From UBA5314 sp040217815 (lineage in GTDB: Bacteria; Bacillota; Syntrophomonadia; Syntrophomonadales; Syntrophomonadaceae): a stretch of 28,070 nt of DNA. The DNA lies in the NCBI GenBank assembly GCA_040217815.1, contig JBEHWI010000034.1, positions 1 through 28,070 on the forward strand, in the 5' to 3' direction. The translations under genes were made by a program, and so were the position numbers. Shown piece after piece: positions 7,301-14,623 of this stretch; position 1 is the stretch's first letter, and each line of letters begins with the position of its first letter. The notes beneath the pieces were generated by a model, which saw only the letters and a list, made by a program, of their open reading frames with translations, was not told where the DNA came from and ran no database searches.

Positions 7301-7560
7301 CAGAACGTCTACGCAAGCTAATTCGCGGCTCTTTGCCATCCTGGCACCGCCGCACTAGTTCGTCCATGAACGTCGGCTGCGTTATTCATTAGGCCCGCTC
7401 AATCAACGTACAACGGGGACATTCCTTACCCAAAGGGAAGGTGTGTCCCCATTCCTTAGTAGCCTCAATCGCGGGCCTAATTTACCACAGGCACTACACA
7501 TGTTCGCTTCGCTCACAATTAAGGTTGCATGCCTTGCTCTTAGCTTGCGTAGACGCTCTG
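7301..7560. repeat. Dispersed palindromic repeat element, copy 1 (with REP-like insertion)
   Basis: The ends are a near-perfect 21-base inverted repeat (7301-7321 and 7540-7560, one mismatch) containing CGTCTACGCAAGCTAA. The centre is a second inverted repeat, TAGGCCCGC (7390-7398) and GCGGGCCTA (7471-7479). Blocks shared with copy 2 at 18883-19006 are GCTGCGTT, TCAATCAACGTAC, GCCTCAATC, GCCTTGCTCTT and CTCTG. No open frame is present. It lies between the SRP RNA and dnaX. Confidence 0.8.
7415..7450. repeat. REP-like hairpin nested in repeat copy 1
   Basis: GGGGACA (7415-7421) pairs with TGTCCCC (7444-7450), and inside it CCTT-A-CCC pairs with GGGAAGG around AAA. ATTCCTTA occurs on both sides (7421-7428, 7451-7458). 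It replaces the short TTAT hairpin loop that copy 2 has at this place, so it looks like an insertion into the loop. Confidence 0.6.
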
Positions 7561-7586
7561 CCAGTTTGATCATATAATAATTAATT

Positions 7587-7854
7587 GCCGTGCACCTGGC
7601 TTCGAGAATACCTTCCGGGCGTTACTTGAACAGTTAGCTCCATCCAGGCTGCCCCGCGGCACACGAGATTGATCCCTTAGTGCTGCTTCCTTCCGGACCT
7701 GACACGGTTCAGAATGTCCCATTGCGCGAGACCCGAATTTCAACGCCACTTATTCAAGCCAGACCCCACAAGATAGACCCTCGGCTCAGGAATTCGATCC
7801 TGCTGTAGCGGGTTGCAGGTTACAGGGCACCGCTAATTCCCCATCTAGCACGGC
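7587..7854 (-). ncRNA. ffs: Signal recognition particle RNA (large Firmicutes type)
   Basis: On the minus strand the domain IV signature GTCAGGTCCGGAAGGAAGCA and CACTAAGGGATC is intact (around 7676-7710). The 5' end GCCGTGCTAGATGGGG (7854 downward) pairs with GTGCACGGC at the 3' end (7587), and GGTGCCCTGTAACC and CCCGCTACAGCAGG give the Alu-domain loops of Bacillus-type scRNA. About 268 nt, as expected for the large form with Alu domain. The RNA joins Ffh to direct membrane proteins to the translocon. Placement just upstream of dnaX is common in Firmicutes. End positions are inferred from the terminal pairing. Confidence 0.93.
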
Positions 7855-7878
7855 AAAACGTATATCATTAGTCAGTAT

Positions 7879-7907
7879 ATTGTACAATCTTTTTACCTGC
7901 TTGGCAA
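7879..7907 (-). promoter_or_regulatory. Promoter of the SRP RNA
   Basis: Minus strand TTGCCA, 17 bases, TACAAT. The start point would be about 15-18 bases before the mature 5' end, consistent with 5' processing. Confidence 0.6.
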
Positions 7908-8048
7908 GCGCTCGGAAATGACTTTTCAACCCTTATACTACCAGGGTTTAAACCGATTATCTGCTGGCAAATCTTTGCTTTTCAAGAGGGAATATAAACT
8001 GCTGAGTTAAGCTTGTCGAAGCAGCCTGGCCTATGTCAAAATAGGAGC

Positions 8049-8062
8049 AGGAATATATTCCT
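8049..8062. promoter_or_regulatory. Palindrome upstream of the kinase gene
   Basis: AGGAATATATTCCT is a perfect 14-base palindrome ending 7 bases before the GGAGG of the kinase gene. It could be an operator or, in RNA, a small hairpin beside the ribosome binding site. No convincing -35/-10 pair was found in 7908-8048. Confidence 0.35.
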
Positions 8063-8082
8063 ACTAGATGGAGGTTTGCGCA

Positions 8083-9702
8083 GTGCAGATTAGCAGGCTT
8101 TGCCCGGGCTGTTTCAGTGAAAAGACCTCAGACGAAACCTGCCCCTATTGCGGATTCAGGGTTGGCATACAGCCCAATTCTCCTTTTTATCTGCCTGCTC
8201 AGACCATTCTGCGGGGAAAATACCTCCTGGGCAGAGTTTTGGGACAAGGTGGATTTGGTGTCACCTACCTGGGGTGGGATCTGGATTTAGGAATTAAACT
8301 GGCTATAAAAGAATATTTGCCCCGCGAATTCGCCGGACGCAGTACCGGTGAAATGTCAATTACGCCTTATTCCGGCGAGGCCGGCAATTTCTTTGCCAAG
8401 GGGCTGGAAAAGTTTCTTGACGAGGCCAAAACCCTGGCCCGCTTAGAAGGCCACCCCAATATCGTATCGGTGCGCGATTTCTTCAGAGAGAACGGCACCG
8501 CCTACCTGGTGATGAACTACCTGGAAGGCATGACCCTTAAAGAATATCTTAACCGAAGGGGCACGGTCCTCGATTTCGCCAGCGCCTTTCAAATTCTATC
8601 TCCGGTTATGGACGGCCTCAAACAGGTTCATGCCTACGGCATTCTACACCGTGATATCAGCCCCGATAACATCTTTATCACCGATACCGGCATGGTCAAA
8701 ATACTGGATTTCGGAGCCGCCCGGCAGGCATTGGGCGAGCACAGTAAAAGCCTTTCGGTTATTTTAAAACCCGGCTTCGCTCCGGAGGAACAGTATCGCA
8801 GCAAGGGGCGTCAAGGCCCCTGGACCGACGTTTATGCGGTGGCTGCCACTATGTATTTGATGCTGTGCGGAAAGACTCCCCCGGAGCCCCTGGATCGAAT
8901 GAGTGGGGAACCCATATATACACCCTCCCAAATGGGCGTGGCTGTTTCCCCCACCGGCGAAGCCGCCTTGATGAAGGGGCTGGCTGTAAAGGCTGAACAC
9001 CGCTTTCAGACCATAACAGAATTTCAACAGTTCCTATATGCCGGGTTGACCCAAAGTACCGGGCCGGCATCTTATACCGCGCCGCAACCGGTGCAGGTTG
9101 AACCCCAAGCATCGAAATCGTTGTTTTCCATGCCCCAGGTTTTTTCAGGCCCGGGGCCACAGGTTCAACCAGCCGCACCGGTCGAAAGTCAATATTTACC
9201 GCCTGCTCCTCAAGGAGGTGCCGACCCCGGTAACAGAAATATAATCCTCTTCGCTGCAGCGGGATTAATATGTGTTTTCCTTATTATAGTGGGCATATAC
9301 TACTATCAATCTGAAGAACCATCCAATCCCGGTCAGGTCAGTGTTGCTACTAATTCTACTTCTTCTAATACTTCCAACCAGTTCTCTTCATCTGGACCAG
9401 AAAAGGTTGTCAAAGATTTTTACGACAGTGTGTCCAAAAAGGATGCTAAAACCGTCAATACGCTGCTAAGCGGGGACGCTCTTGGGCAATGGTCTGATTT
9501 TCAATTCACCTCATCAGATTTTACCCTGTCATACCGTATAACTGATGTACAGAGTGTAAATTCCAATCAGGTAAGGGTCACGGCTGAAGTGCAATTAACC
9601 GTTGTTGACCAACCGAAAATTCATTTTAGAGATGTCTGGCTGGTTGAAAATAAGGGCGGTCGTTGGACGATCGTGTCTCTATTAGGCGAAACGGAACTAT
9701 AA
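8083..9702 (+). CDS. Membrane Ser/Thr protein kinase with zinc ribbon and extracellular NTF2-like domain
   Basis: 539 residues from GTG at 8083. The ATG at 8068 is part of the GGAGG site, which sits 8 bases before this GTG. Residues 7-23 hold a zinc ribbon (Cys7, 10, 20, 23). The kinase domain (about 46-320) shows GQGGFGVTYLG, Lys76 in AIKEYLP, HRDISPDN (Asp191; Ser replaces the usual Lys, common in this bacterial subgroup), DFG (Asp209) and FAPEEQY. A Pro/Gln-rich linker follows, then one membrane segment (about 386-408) and an outside domain (PEKVVKDFYDSVSKKDAKTV...) that looks like the NTF2-like DUF4878 type. It phosphorylates Ser/Thr on cytoplasmic partners, probably the FHA-linked proteins encoded next. 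Confidence 0.9.
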   Translation: MQISRLCPGCFSEKTSDETCPYCGFRVGIQPNSPFYLPAQTILRGKYLLGRVLGQGGFGVTYLGWDLDLGIKLAIKEYLPREFAGRSTGEMSITPYSGEAGNFFAKGLEKFLDEAKTLARLEGHPNIVSVRDFFRENGTAYLVMNYLEGMTLKEYLNRRGTVLDFASAFQILSPVMDGLKQVHAYGILHRDISPDNIFITDTGMVKILDFGAARQALGEHSKSLSVILKPGFAPEEQYRSKGRQGPWTDVYAVAATMYLMLCGKTPPEPLDRMSGEPIYTPSQMGVAVSPTGEAALMKGLAVKAEHRFQTITEFQQFLYAGLTQSTGPASYTAPQPVQVEPQASKSLFSMPQVFSGPGPQVQPAAPVESQYLPPAPQGGADPGNRNIILFAAAGLICVFLIIVGIYYYQSEEPSNPGQVSVATNSTSSNTSNQFSSSGPEKVVKDFYDSVSKKDAKTVNTLLSGDALGQWSDFQFTSSDFTLSYRITDVQSVNSNQVRVTAEVQLTVVDQPKIHFRDVWLVENKGGRWTIVSLLGETEL

Positions 9703-10092
9703 CAATTCAAATCAATATTAATCCTCTCATTAGTCACATGTCATCTTATCATTTATAAAATGATATATAGGTTATATCCACGGGCTGAGCTCGGGTTACC
9801 CGTAAATGTCTTTCCCAGGATTTACAGCCCTGGAGAAACGTCGCCATATTGATTTTAAAGAAGGAATTTGGGGAAAACGAGGCGAATTTAACCAGCACTT
9901 GATATATTTTTGATATATTTACGATATATTTCAAGTGTCTTTAATTTGAAACCCCTTTCAGGAGGAGCCTGAAAACCTCGTAGCTGCAGGAGGGAGGTGC
10001 ATGTCATTTTGCCGGTACCGGTCCCAAGATATCGGTTCTGGCGCATCCCGATAGGTTGGCACTGACTATTCGTAGAAATCCGTCTTCTGGGA
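9703..10092. other. 390-base gap rich in hairpins between kinase and phosphatase genes
   Basis: No gene is supported here. Visible are TATCATTT/AAATGATA around ATA (9747-9765), a CTTTC-CCAGG/CCTGG-A-GAAA(C) hairpin near 9809-9838, TTTCAGG/CCTGAAA (about 9956-9974) and the palindrome CCGGTACCGG (about 10012-10021), besides the three 11-base repeats listed separately. A 17-codon ATG frame at 10000 with a good ribosome binding site was noted but has no other support. The gap may separate two transcripts or hold a regulatory leader. Confidence 0.45.
9896..9937. promoter_or_regulatory. Three 11-base iterons inside an inverted repeat (candidate operator)
   Basis: TTGATATATTT (9899-9909), TTGATATATTT (9910-9920) and ACGATATATTT (9921-9931) are head-to-tail with an 11-base period, about one helical turn. 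They are framed by CACTTGA (9896-9902) and TCAAGTG (9931-9937). They lie about 165 bases before the phosphatase gene. Confidence 0.55.
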
Positions 10093-10101
10093 GTGATCTT
10101 C

Positions 10102-10950
10102 ATTTTTGGTTTATTTAAAAAAAATAACCCACCAAATGCTGCAAATTCATTTCAAACAGTCTATGCCCAGGTAAATGGAAGGCTGAATATGGTTCCGGGC
10201 AACGCTCAAAACATAGGCTCTCGCGAGGAGCAGCAAGATTCTTTCCTTTTTTCTGATATGGAAAATCGAGAGCTTGTAGCCCGGATCGGTATTTTAGCTG
10301 TTTTAGCAGATGGAATGGGCGGCCTTATGATGGGCCGCGAGAGCAGCGACCTGGCCGTTCGAACCTTTTTGGTGGAATACTGCACTAAAACTCCGGAAGA
10401 AACCATTAACGATGAATTGTTGCGAGCAGCCCAGGTGGCTAATGCAGCAGTTTTCGATATGGCCAGCCGCGCCAACCTAGCCTGGAATACTGGCACTACT
10501 CTAGTAGCTGCGGTAGTTGATCTTGACGAACTCTTCTGGATTTCCATCGGTGACAGCCGGATTTATTTGTACCGCGAAGGAGCTTTAAAGCAGCTCAACT
10601 GTGACCACAACTATGGCAATGAACTGCAGTCCCAGGTGGAGCAGGGCGTTATCAGTCAGGAAGAAGCCGACAACCATCCAGAGAGGCACGCATTGACTTC
10701 CTATATAGGTATGGACTATCTGAGGGAAGTAGACTTTAGCAAGCAGGCCGAGCCGTTAAAGGCCGGAGATCGAATCCTATTATGCAGTGACGGCTTGCAT
10801 GGAGTCCTCAGTGAGGAAGAAATGCTGGAAGCCCTTGCCTTACCCGCACCGGAGGCTGCGGAACTTCTTTTGAATTTGACATTGTTGAAAAACCATCCCT
10901 ATCAAGACAATGTCACTATAGCCATTCTTGCTTGTGAACAGACTTCTTAA
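10102..10950 (+). CDS. PP2C-type protein phosphatase (first of two)
   Basis: About 282 residues of PP2C/PPM fold. Metal and catalytic motifs are complete: REEQQDSF (Asp49 of the longest frame), LADGMGG (Asp73), GTTLVAA, GDSRIYLY, LCSDGLHG (Asp233) and QDNVTI (Asp272). It removes phosphate from Ser/Thr in the cytoplasm and should oppose the neighbouring kinase. The start is uncertain. GTG at 10093 lies inside the ribosome binding site GGGAGTGATC. ATT at 10102 has ideal spacing (8 bases) and yields MFGLFKKNN. ATG at 10189 (MVPGNAQ) has GGAAGG upstream and also keeps the whole domain. No membrane segment. The protease gene follows after 23 bases. Confidence 0.9.
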   Translation: MFGLFKKNNPPNAANSFQTVYAQVNGRLNMVPGNAQNIGSREEQQDSFLFSDMENRELVARIGILAVLADGMGGLMMGRESSDLAVRTFLVEYCTKTPEETINDELLRAAQVANAAVFDMASRANLAWNTGTTLVAAVVDLDELFWISIGDSRIYLYREGALKQLNCDHNYGNELQSQVEQGVISQEEADNHPERHALTSYIGMDYLREVDFSKQAEPLKAGDRILLCSDGLHGVLSEEEMLEALALPAPEAAELLLNLTLLKNHPYQDNVTIAILACEQTS

Positions 10951-10973
10951 TTTCGAGAAAGGGAGAATCTAAT

Positions 10974-12365
10974 ATGAAAAAAAGAACGGTATTTACCAAT
11001 ATTATGCTCTTGCTTTTTTTCCTGGTTCAGTTCTCTTGCCCGGCACCAGTTGCGGCGGATGAAGCGTCGGGCAACATTCAGAATTACACCAAAAGTATTG
11101 TTCGCATAGTCACCTTCGACGACCGTGGCAATCCCATAGCACTGGGAACCGGTTTTGCCGTTGGCGCCAGCGAACCGATCAAATTCGTTGTCACCAACTA
11201 CCATGTCGTGGCACCCAACCTTTACGGAGTATGCGTTTTCCGCTCTGCCGACGACCTGCTGCCCACAGACGTATTCCAGGTCCTCCCCAACTCCGATGTA
11301 GCCATCCTGCAGCTGCGCCAACCCCTATATCAGATACCGCCCCTGGCTATAGGTAATCAAAACATGGTCCAGGCCGGACAGGACATCTATACTCTGGGCT
11401 TCCCGGGTGGAGACGTAGCTGACTGGCTGACTTCCTATGCCAAGGACGTTACGATAACAAAGGGAGTTGTGAGCAAGAAGAGCACCTGGAACGGAACCAA
11501 TGTATACCAGATCGACGCCCCTATTAACCCCGGCAATTCGGGCGGTCCCTTGATTGATAAAAACGGAAACGTTATAGGCATCAATACCTTTAAAATGAGA
11601 AATAAGGACAATATCAACGGCTCGGTGTTTATCGATTACATGACCGACGTCATGGACAGCCGCGGTATTCCTCTGAAAAAAGCCGATACCAGCAATGGCC
11701 AGGCCCAGCAGGTGGGTACTGGCACTGGAACCAGTGCAGGCGGTGGAGCTGGTGGTCCCATGGATTCCTCTGCAGGCGGCGGGGCGGCGGGCACGAGCTC
11801 AACCACGACAGTTCCTGCTTCGAGCAAATCTTCTTCCTCCAACAATATGCCATTATTCCTGGGCATCGGTGGAGTTGCCGCATTGGCCATCATCGTAGCG
11901 GTGGTAGTCATGGCTGGAAAGAAGAAGGCTGCCCCGGTGGCTGCAGGGCCTGCGGTCATGGCTCCTCCTCCGGTTCAGAGCTTCACTCCTCCTACCGCAG
12001 CAGCAAGTCCGGTTACAACTCCGGTGCAGAGGACGCAGGCCAAATCCAAAGCTGCTCTCAAAGGCATTTCCGGGCAGTTTGCCGGTCAGGAAGTCGACTT
12101 CAGCACCGGTTCGGTTACCATCGGCCGCGACCCGCGCCTTTGCCAGGTGGTTTTCCCGCAGTCGGAAACCGATATCAGCCGCAAGCATTGTACGGTTCGT
12201 TACGATGAAGCCAGCAATACCTTTACCCTGGAAGATTTCTCTTCCAACGGAACCTTCTTGTCCTCCAGCCAGAAGTTGGAGCAGGGCAAACCGGTAACCT
12301 TGAAACCCGGCGATCGCTTCTACGTAGCCGATCCCAAACACGTCTTTGAGGTTAAGGTAGGTTAA
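10974..12365 (+). CDS. Membrane-anchored trypsin-like serine protease with cytoplasmic FHA domain
   Basis: 463 residues. A signal peptide (1-29, MKKRTVFTNIMLLLFFLVQF start) leads into a trypsin-fold protease with an apparent triad: His77 in VVTNYHVV, Asp108 in LPNSDVAILQL, and Ser189 in NPGNSGGPL. A Gly/Ser/Thr-rich linker (about 243-290) leads to a membrane segment (about 292-314) ending in GKKK, then a Pro/Ala linker and an FHA domain (about 361-463) with IGRDP, SRKH (402-405) and SSNGTF. This predicts a protease outside and a phosphothreonine reader inside. No PDZ domain is present, unlike HtrA. It could turn internal phosphorylation into external proteolysis, or the reverse. It lies 5 bases before the next gene. 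Confidence 0.9.
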   Translation: MKKRTVFTNIMLLLFFLVQFSCPAPVAADEASGNIQNYTKSIVRIVTFDDRGNPIALGTGFAVGASEPIKFVVTNYHVVAPNLYGVCVFRSADDLLPTDVFQVLPNSDVAILQLRQPLYQIPPLAIGNQNMVQAGQDIYTLGFPGGDVADWLTSYAKDVTITKGVVSKKSTWNGTNVYQIDAPINPGNSGGPLIDKNGNVIGINTFKMRNKDNINGSVFIDYMTDVMDSRGIPLKKADTSNGQAQQVGTGTGTSAGGGAGGPMDSSAGGGAAGTSSTTTVPASSKSSSSNNMPLFLGIGGVAALAIIVAVVVMAGKKKAAPVAAGPAVMAPPPVQSFTPPTAAASPVTTPVQRTQAKSKAALKGISGQFAGQEVDFSTGSVTIGRDPRLCQVVFPQSETDISRKHCTVRYDEASNTFTLEDFSSNGTFLSSSQKLEQGKPVTLKPGDRFYVADPKHVFEVKVG

Positions 12366-12370
12366 TTGTT

Positions 12371-13099
12371 ATGAAGTTTGACGCAGCCGGCATTTCCAAG
12401 GTTGGCGGAAAAAAAGTAAATGAAGATAGCTACGCCATTTTCAGCCAGCCTCCCTGGGGCTGCTTTGTGGTGGCTGATGGCCTGGGAGGACACGGGGCAG
12501 GAGATGTAGCCTCCCAGGCTGCTGTTCACGCCATCGAATCGCTCTTTAAAAGTCGTCCCGGAATGAGCGACGAACTTTTGAATTTATACCTTAGCGGAGC
12601 CCAGAGTGAAGTCCTGCGGCTGCAGAAAAGCAATCCGAAGTATAGGGCCATGCGGACCACGGTAATACTCCTTATTAGCGACGGACAGCAGGCGCGTTGG
12701 ATCCATGTGGGCGACTCCCGTCTCTACTACTTTAGAAACGGGGTTCTGTCAGATTACACCCTGGATCAGAGCGTCCCCCAGGCCCTGGTGCGAGCGGGAG
12801 AGATAAGCTATGAACAGATCCGCTTTCACGAAGACCGTAACCGCCTGTTACAGGCTCTTGGCAGTGAAAATCCACCCCGCTTCGAGCTGGCCCCAAAAAC
12901 GGTGGCCTTAAGCAGGGGAGATGCCTTTTTGTTATGCAGCGACGGATTCTGGGAATGGGTGTTGGAGGGCGAAATGCAGCAAGATCTGCACAAAGCAGGC
13001 TCCTCCAGCAAATGGTTGGACCTTATGCACAAACGCCTGCTTAAAGCAGCCAAGCCAGGAAACGATAATTATTCAGCTGTGGCTGTCATGATATCTTGA
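12371..13099 (+). CDS. PP2C-type protein phosphatase (second of two)
   Basis: 242 residues, a compact PP2C close to the minimal catalytic core. Motifs: KKVNEDSY (Asp19), VADGLGGHGAG (Asp36), TTVILL, GDSRLYYF, LDQSVPQALVRAGEI, LCSDGFWEWV (Asp191) and NDNYSAVAVM (Asp232). All metal-binding Asp are kept, so it should be active. It differs enough from the first PP2C (shorter, different flap) that the two likely have different targets. The ATG is five bases after the protease-FHA stop, and the GAGGTTAAGG serving as ribosome binding site lies inside that gene, so the pair is probably translationally coupled. Confidence 0.92.
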   Translation: MKFDAAGISKVGGKKVNEDSYAIFSQPPWGCFVVADGLGGHGAGDVASQAAVHAIESLFKSRPGMSDELLNLYLSGAQSEVLRLQKSNPKYRAMRTTVILLISDGQQARWIHVGDSRLYYFRNGVLSDYTLDQSVPQALVRAGEISYEQIRFHEDRNRLLQALGSENPPRFELAPKTVALSRGDAFLLCSDGFWEWVLEGEMQQDLHKAGSSSKWLDLMHKRLLKAAKPGNDNYSAVAVMIS

Positions 13100-13146
13100 T
13101 CTGGTCCAGCAGCCTGCTTTTGGCGGAGTAATAGATGGGAGGGCAA

Positions 13147-13722
13147 ATGATGCAACTTACCAGATGTGACAACGGGCACTATTATGATGCCTCCAAACAC
13201 AGTTCCTGCCCCCATTGCGGTGTGCAGAACCTTGACATTGATTTTCAAAAGACGGTGGCCAAACGGCCCAGCGACGCAGGCGGCCGCCCGGCCGAGGCTG
13301 GCGGTGGGGAAGGCAAAACCGTAGGTATGTTCCATAAAAAGATGGGAATTGATCCGGTGGTAGGGTGGCTGGTCTGTGTAGTGGGCCCTGACCGCGGCAA
13401 GGATTTTCGCATCCACAGTGAGCGCAATTTCATCGGTCGTTCAGAAAAAATGGATATTTCGATAGCTGGCGATGAAAGCGTCTCCCGCGACAATCATGCC
13501 ATCGTCAGTTACAATCCGAAACAGAACATCTTCAGGATTTACCCCGGCGAGTCCCGAGGGCTGGCTTACTTAAACGAAGAAGAAGTGATCACCCCCATGG
13601 AACTAAAAGCCTTTGATGTTATCGAACTGGGGCAAAGTAAACTGGTCTTTGTTCCCTTCTGCAGTGACAAATTTGTTTGGAATGCTGAAGAAACCTCTTC
13701 TGAAGAAAAAGGAGAAGGCTAA
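13147..13722 (+). CDS. Zinc-ribbon FHA domain protein
   Basis: 191 residues from ATG 13147 (the next ATG at 13150 is equally good; GGGAGG lies just upstream, and the longer frame from 13135 would begin inside it). RCDNGHYYDASKHSSCPHCG (Cys7, His11, Cys21, Cys24) is a zinc-ribbon-like head seen in bacterial FHA proteins of kinase clusters. A flexible Gly/Ala stretch follows, then an FHA domain (about 74-170) with FIGRSEKMDI and SVSRDNHA. FHA domains bind phosphothreonine, so this soluble protein is a likely adaptor or substrate of the kinase, whose N terminus has a comparable ribbon. No catalytic motif. Acidic C terminus. Confidence 0.88.
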   Translation: MMQLTRCDNGHYYDASKHSSCPHCGVQNLDIDFQKTVAKRPSDAGGRPAEAGGGEGKTVGMFHKKMGIDPVVGWLVCVVGPDRGKDFRIHSERNFIGRSEKMDISIAGDESVSRDNHAIVSYNPKQNIFRIYPGESRGLAYLNEEEVITPMELKAFDVIELGQSKLVFVPFCSDKFVWNAEETSSEEKGEG

Positions 13723-13760
13723 ACAAAACAATCTACAATTAAACTAAGATGATCTAATCA

Positions 13761-13781
13761 CGGGGAGTTGCATACTCCCCG
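13761..13781 (+). terminator. Terminator after the FHA gene
   Basis: CGGGGAGT, loop TGCAT, ACTCCCCG: an 8-pair GC-rich stem followed by CTTATTTCC. The U-tract is weak, so partial read-through into the next gene is possible. Confidence 0.6.
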
Positions 13782-13843
13782 CTTATTTCCCCACATCCTC
13801 TAGTTGCTTATTTAACATCTAGAAATAGAAGGGAGTTATGAAT

Positions 13844-14554
13844 ATGAGAAAGGCATCGAGGTCCCGGCTCTTGGCAGTGATGCTGGCGGCCGCCCTGGTA
13901 ATACCATTATGTATGGTTCCAACTGGTCCGGCTCAGGCAGCAACAGACATACAGGTTGTAGTCAATGGGGTGACCCTGTATAGCGATGTTCCGCCCATGA
14001 TCGTAAGCAACCGAACCTTTGTACCGATGAGCCCTATTTTCACCGCTCTGGATGCCCAGGTATCCTGGGATCCGGTCTACCAGGAAGTCTGGGGACGCCG
14101 CGGCACTGATGTGATAGTTTTGCAGATCGGGAATTCGTTGGTGACCATAAACGGGGAAGTTAAACAAATGGATGTGGCCCCTTTCATTTATTCCGGAAGA
14201 ACCATGGTCCCGGCTGCTTTTATTGCCCTGGCCCTGGGCGAAAACGTAGATTGGGATGCAGTCACTCGCACCGTGTATATTGGCTCAGGAAGTTCAACAG
14301 CGTTCTTTACCGAGCAGGAAGCTATATACCGGGTTAGATATATCGCCGACCTGCCGGATAGTGTTAATTACCTGGTCGATAGCACCGAACGCAGAAATGG
14401 TAGTGATTACTACATAATTAAAGCCTACGAAGATATCTACGATGGCGGCGGTTTAAGCCACAGTTCAACGATTGGCTGGTATTATGTGGATATGTATACG
14501 GGTGATGTGTACGAGTGGGATATGACTGACGATTCGATTCATTTCCTGGGATAA
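13844..14554 (+). CDS. Secreted protein with copper amine oxidase-like stalk domain
   Basis: 236 residues from ATG 13844 (AAGGGAG 8 bases upstream; the ATG at 13838 is too close to it). A signal peptide with basic RKASRSR and hydrophobic LLAVMLAAALVIPL ends near AQAA. Residues about 35-145 form a copper amine oxidase N-domain/stalk domain: VVVNGVTLYSDVPPMIVSNRTFVPMSPIFTALDAQVSWD and a second half with GRTMVPAAFIALALGENVDWD. The C terminus (YYIIKAYEDI...WYYVDMYTGDVYEWD) resembles a PepSY-like unit. Such proteins are cell-surface structural or binding proteins of Firmicutes, not oxidases. It may be a substrate of the outward-facing protease encoded upstream; that is inference. Confidence 0.85.
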   Translation: MRKASRSRLLAVMLAAALVIPLCMVPTGPAQAATDIQVVVNGVTLYSDVPPMIVSNRTFVPMSPIFTALDAQVSWDPVYQEVWGRRGTDVIVLQIGNSLVTINGEVKQMDVAPFIYSGRTMVPAAFIALALGENVDWDAVTRTVYIGSGSSTAFFTEQEAIYRVRYIADLPDSVNYLVDSTERRNGSDYYIIKAYEDIYDGGGLSHSSTIGWYYVDMYTGDVYEWDMTDDSIHFLG

Positions 14555-14583
14555 CTTATAGTCTTCTTTCAGATAAAACAAAG

Positions 14584-14615
14584 CGGGGGTTGACCATGGG
14601 TCTGGTCAACCCCCG
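14584..14615 (-). terminator. Strong hairpin between convergent genes
   Basis: CGGGGGTTGACC, eight-base loop, GGTCAACCCCCG: a 12-pair perfect stem. On the minus strand it is followed by CTTTGTTTTA, so it suits the SPFH gene best; on the plus strand the tail is weaker but the stem may also stop transcripts from the stalk-domain gene. Confidence 0.8.
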
Positions 14616-14623
14616 TACTCATG

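Noticed and set aside
10000..10053. 17-codon frame with an AGGAGGGAGG site before the first PP2C gene
   Set aside because: Very short, no homology visible, and the site may simply be part of a structured leader; mentioned in the gap entry only.
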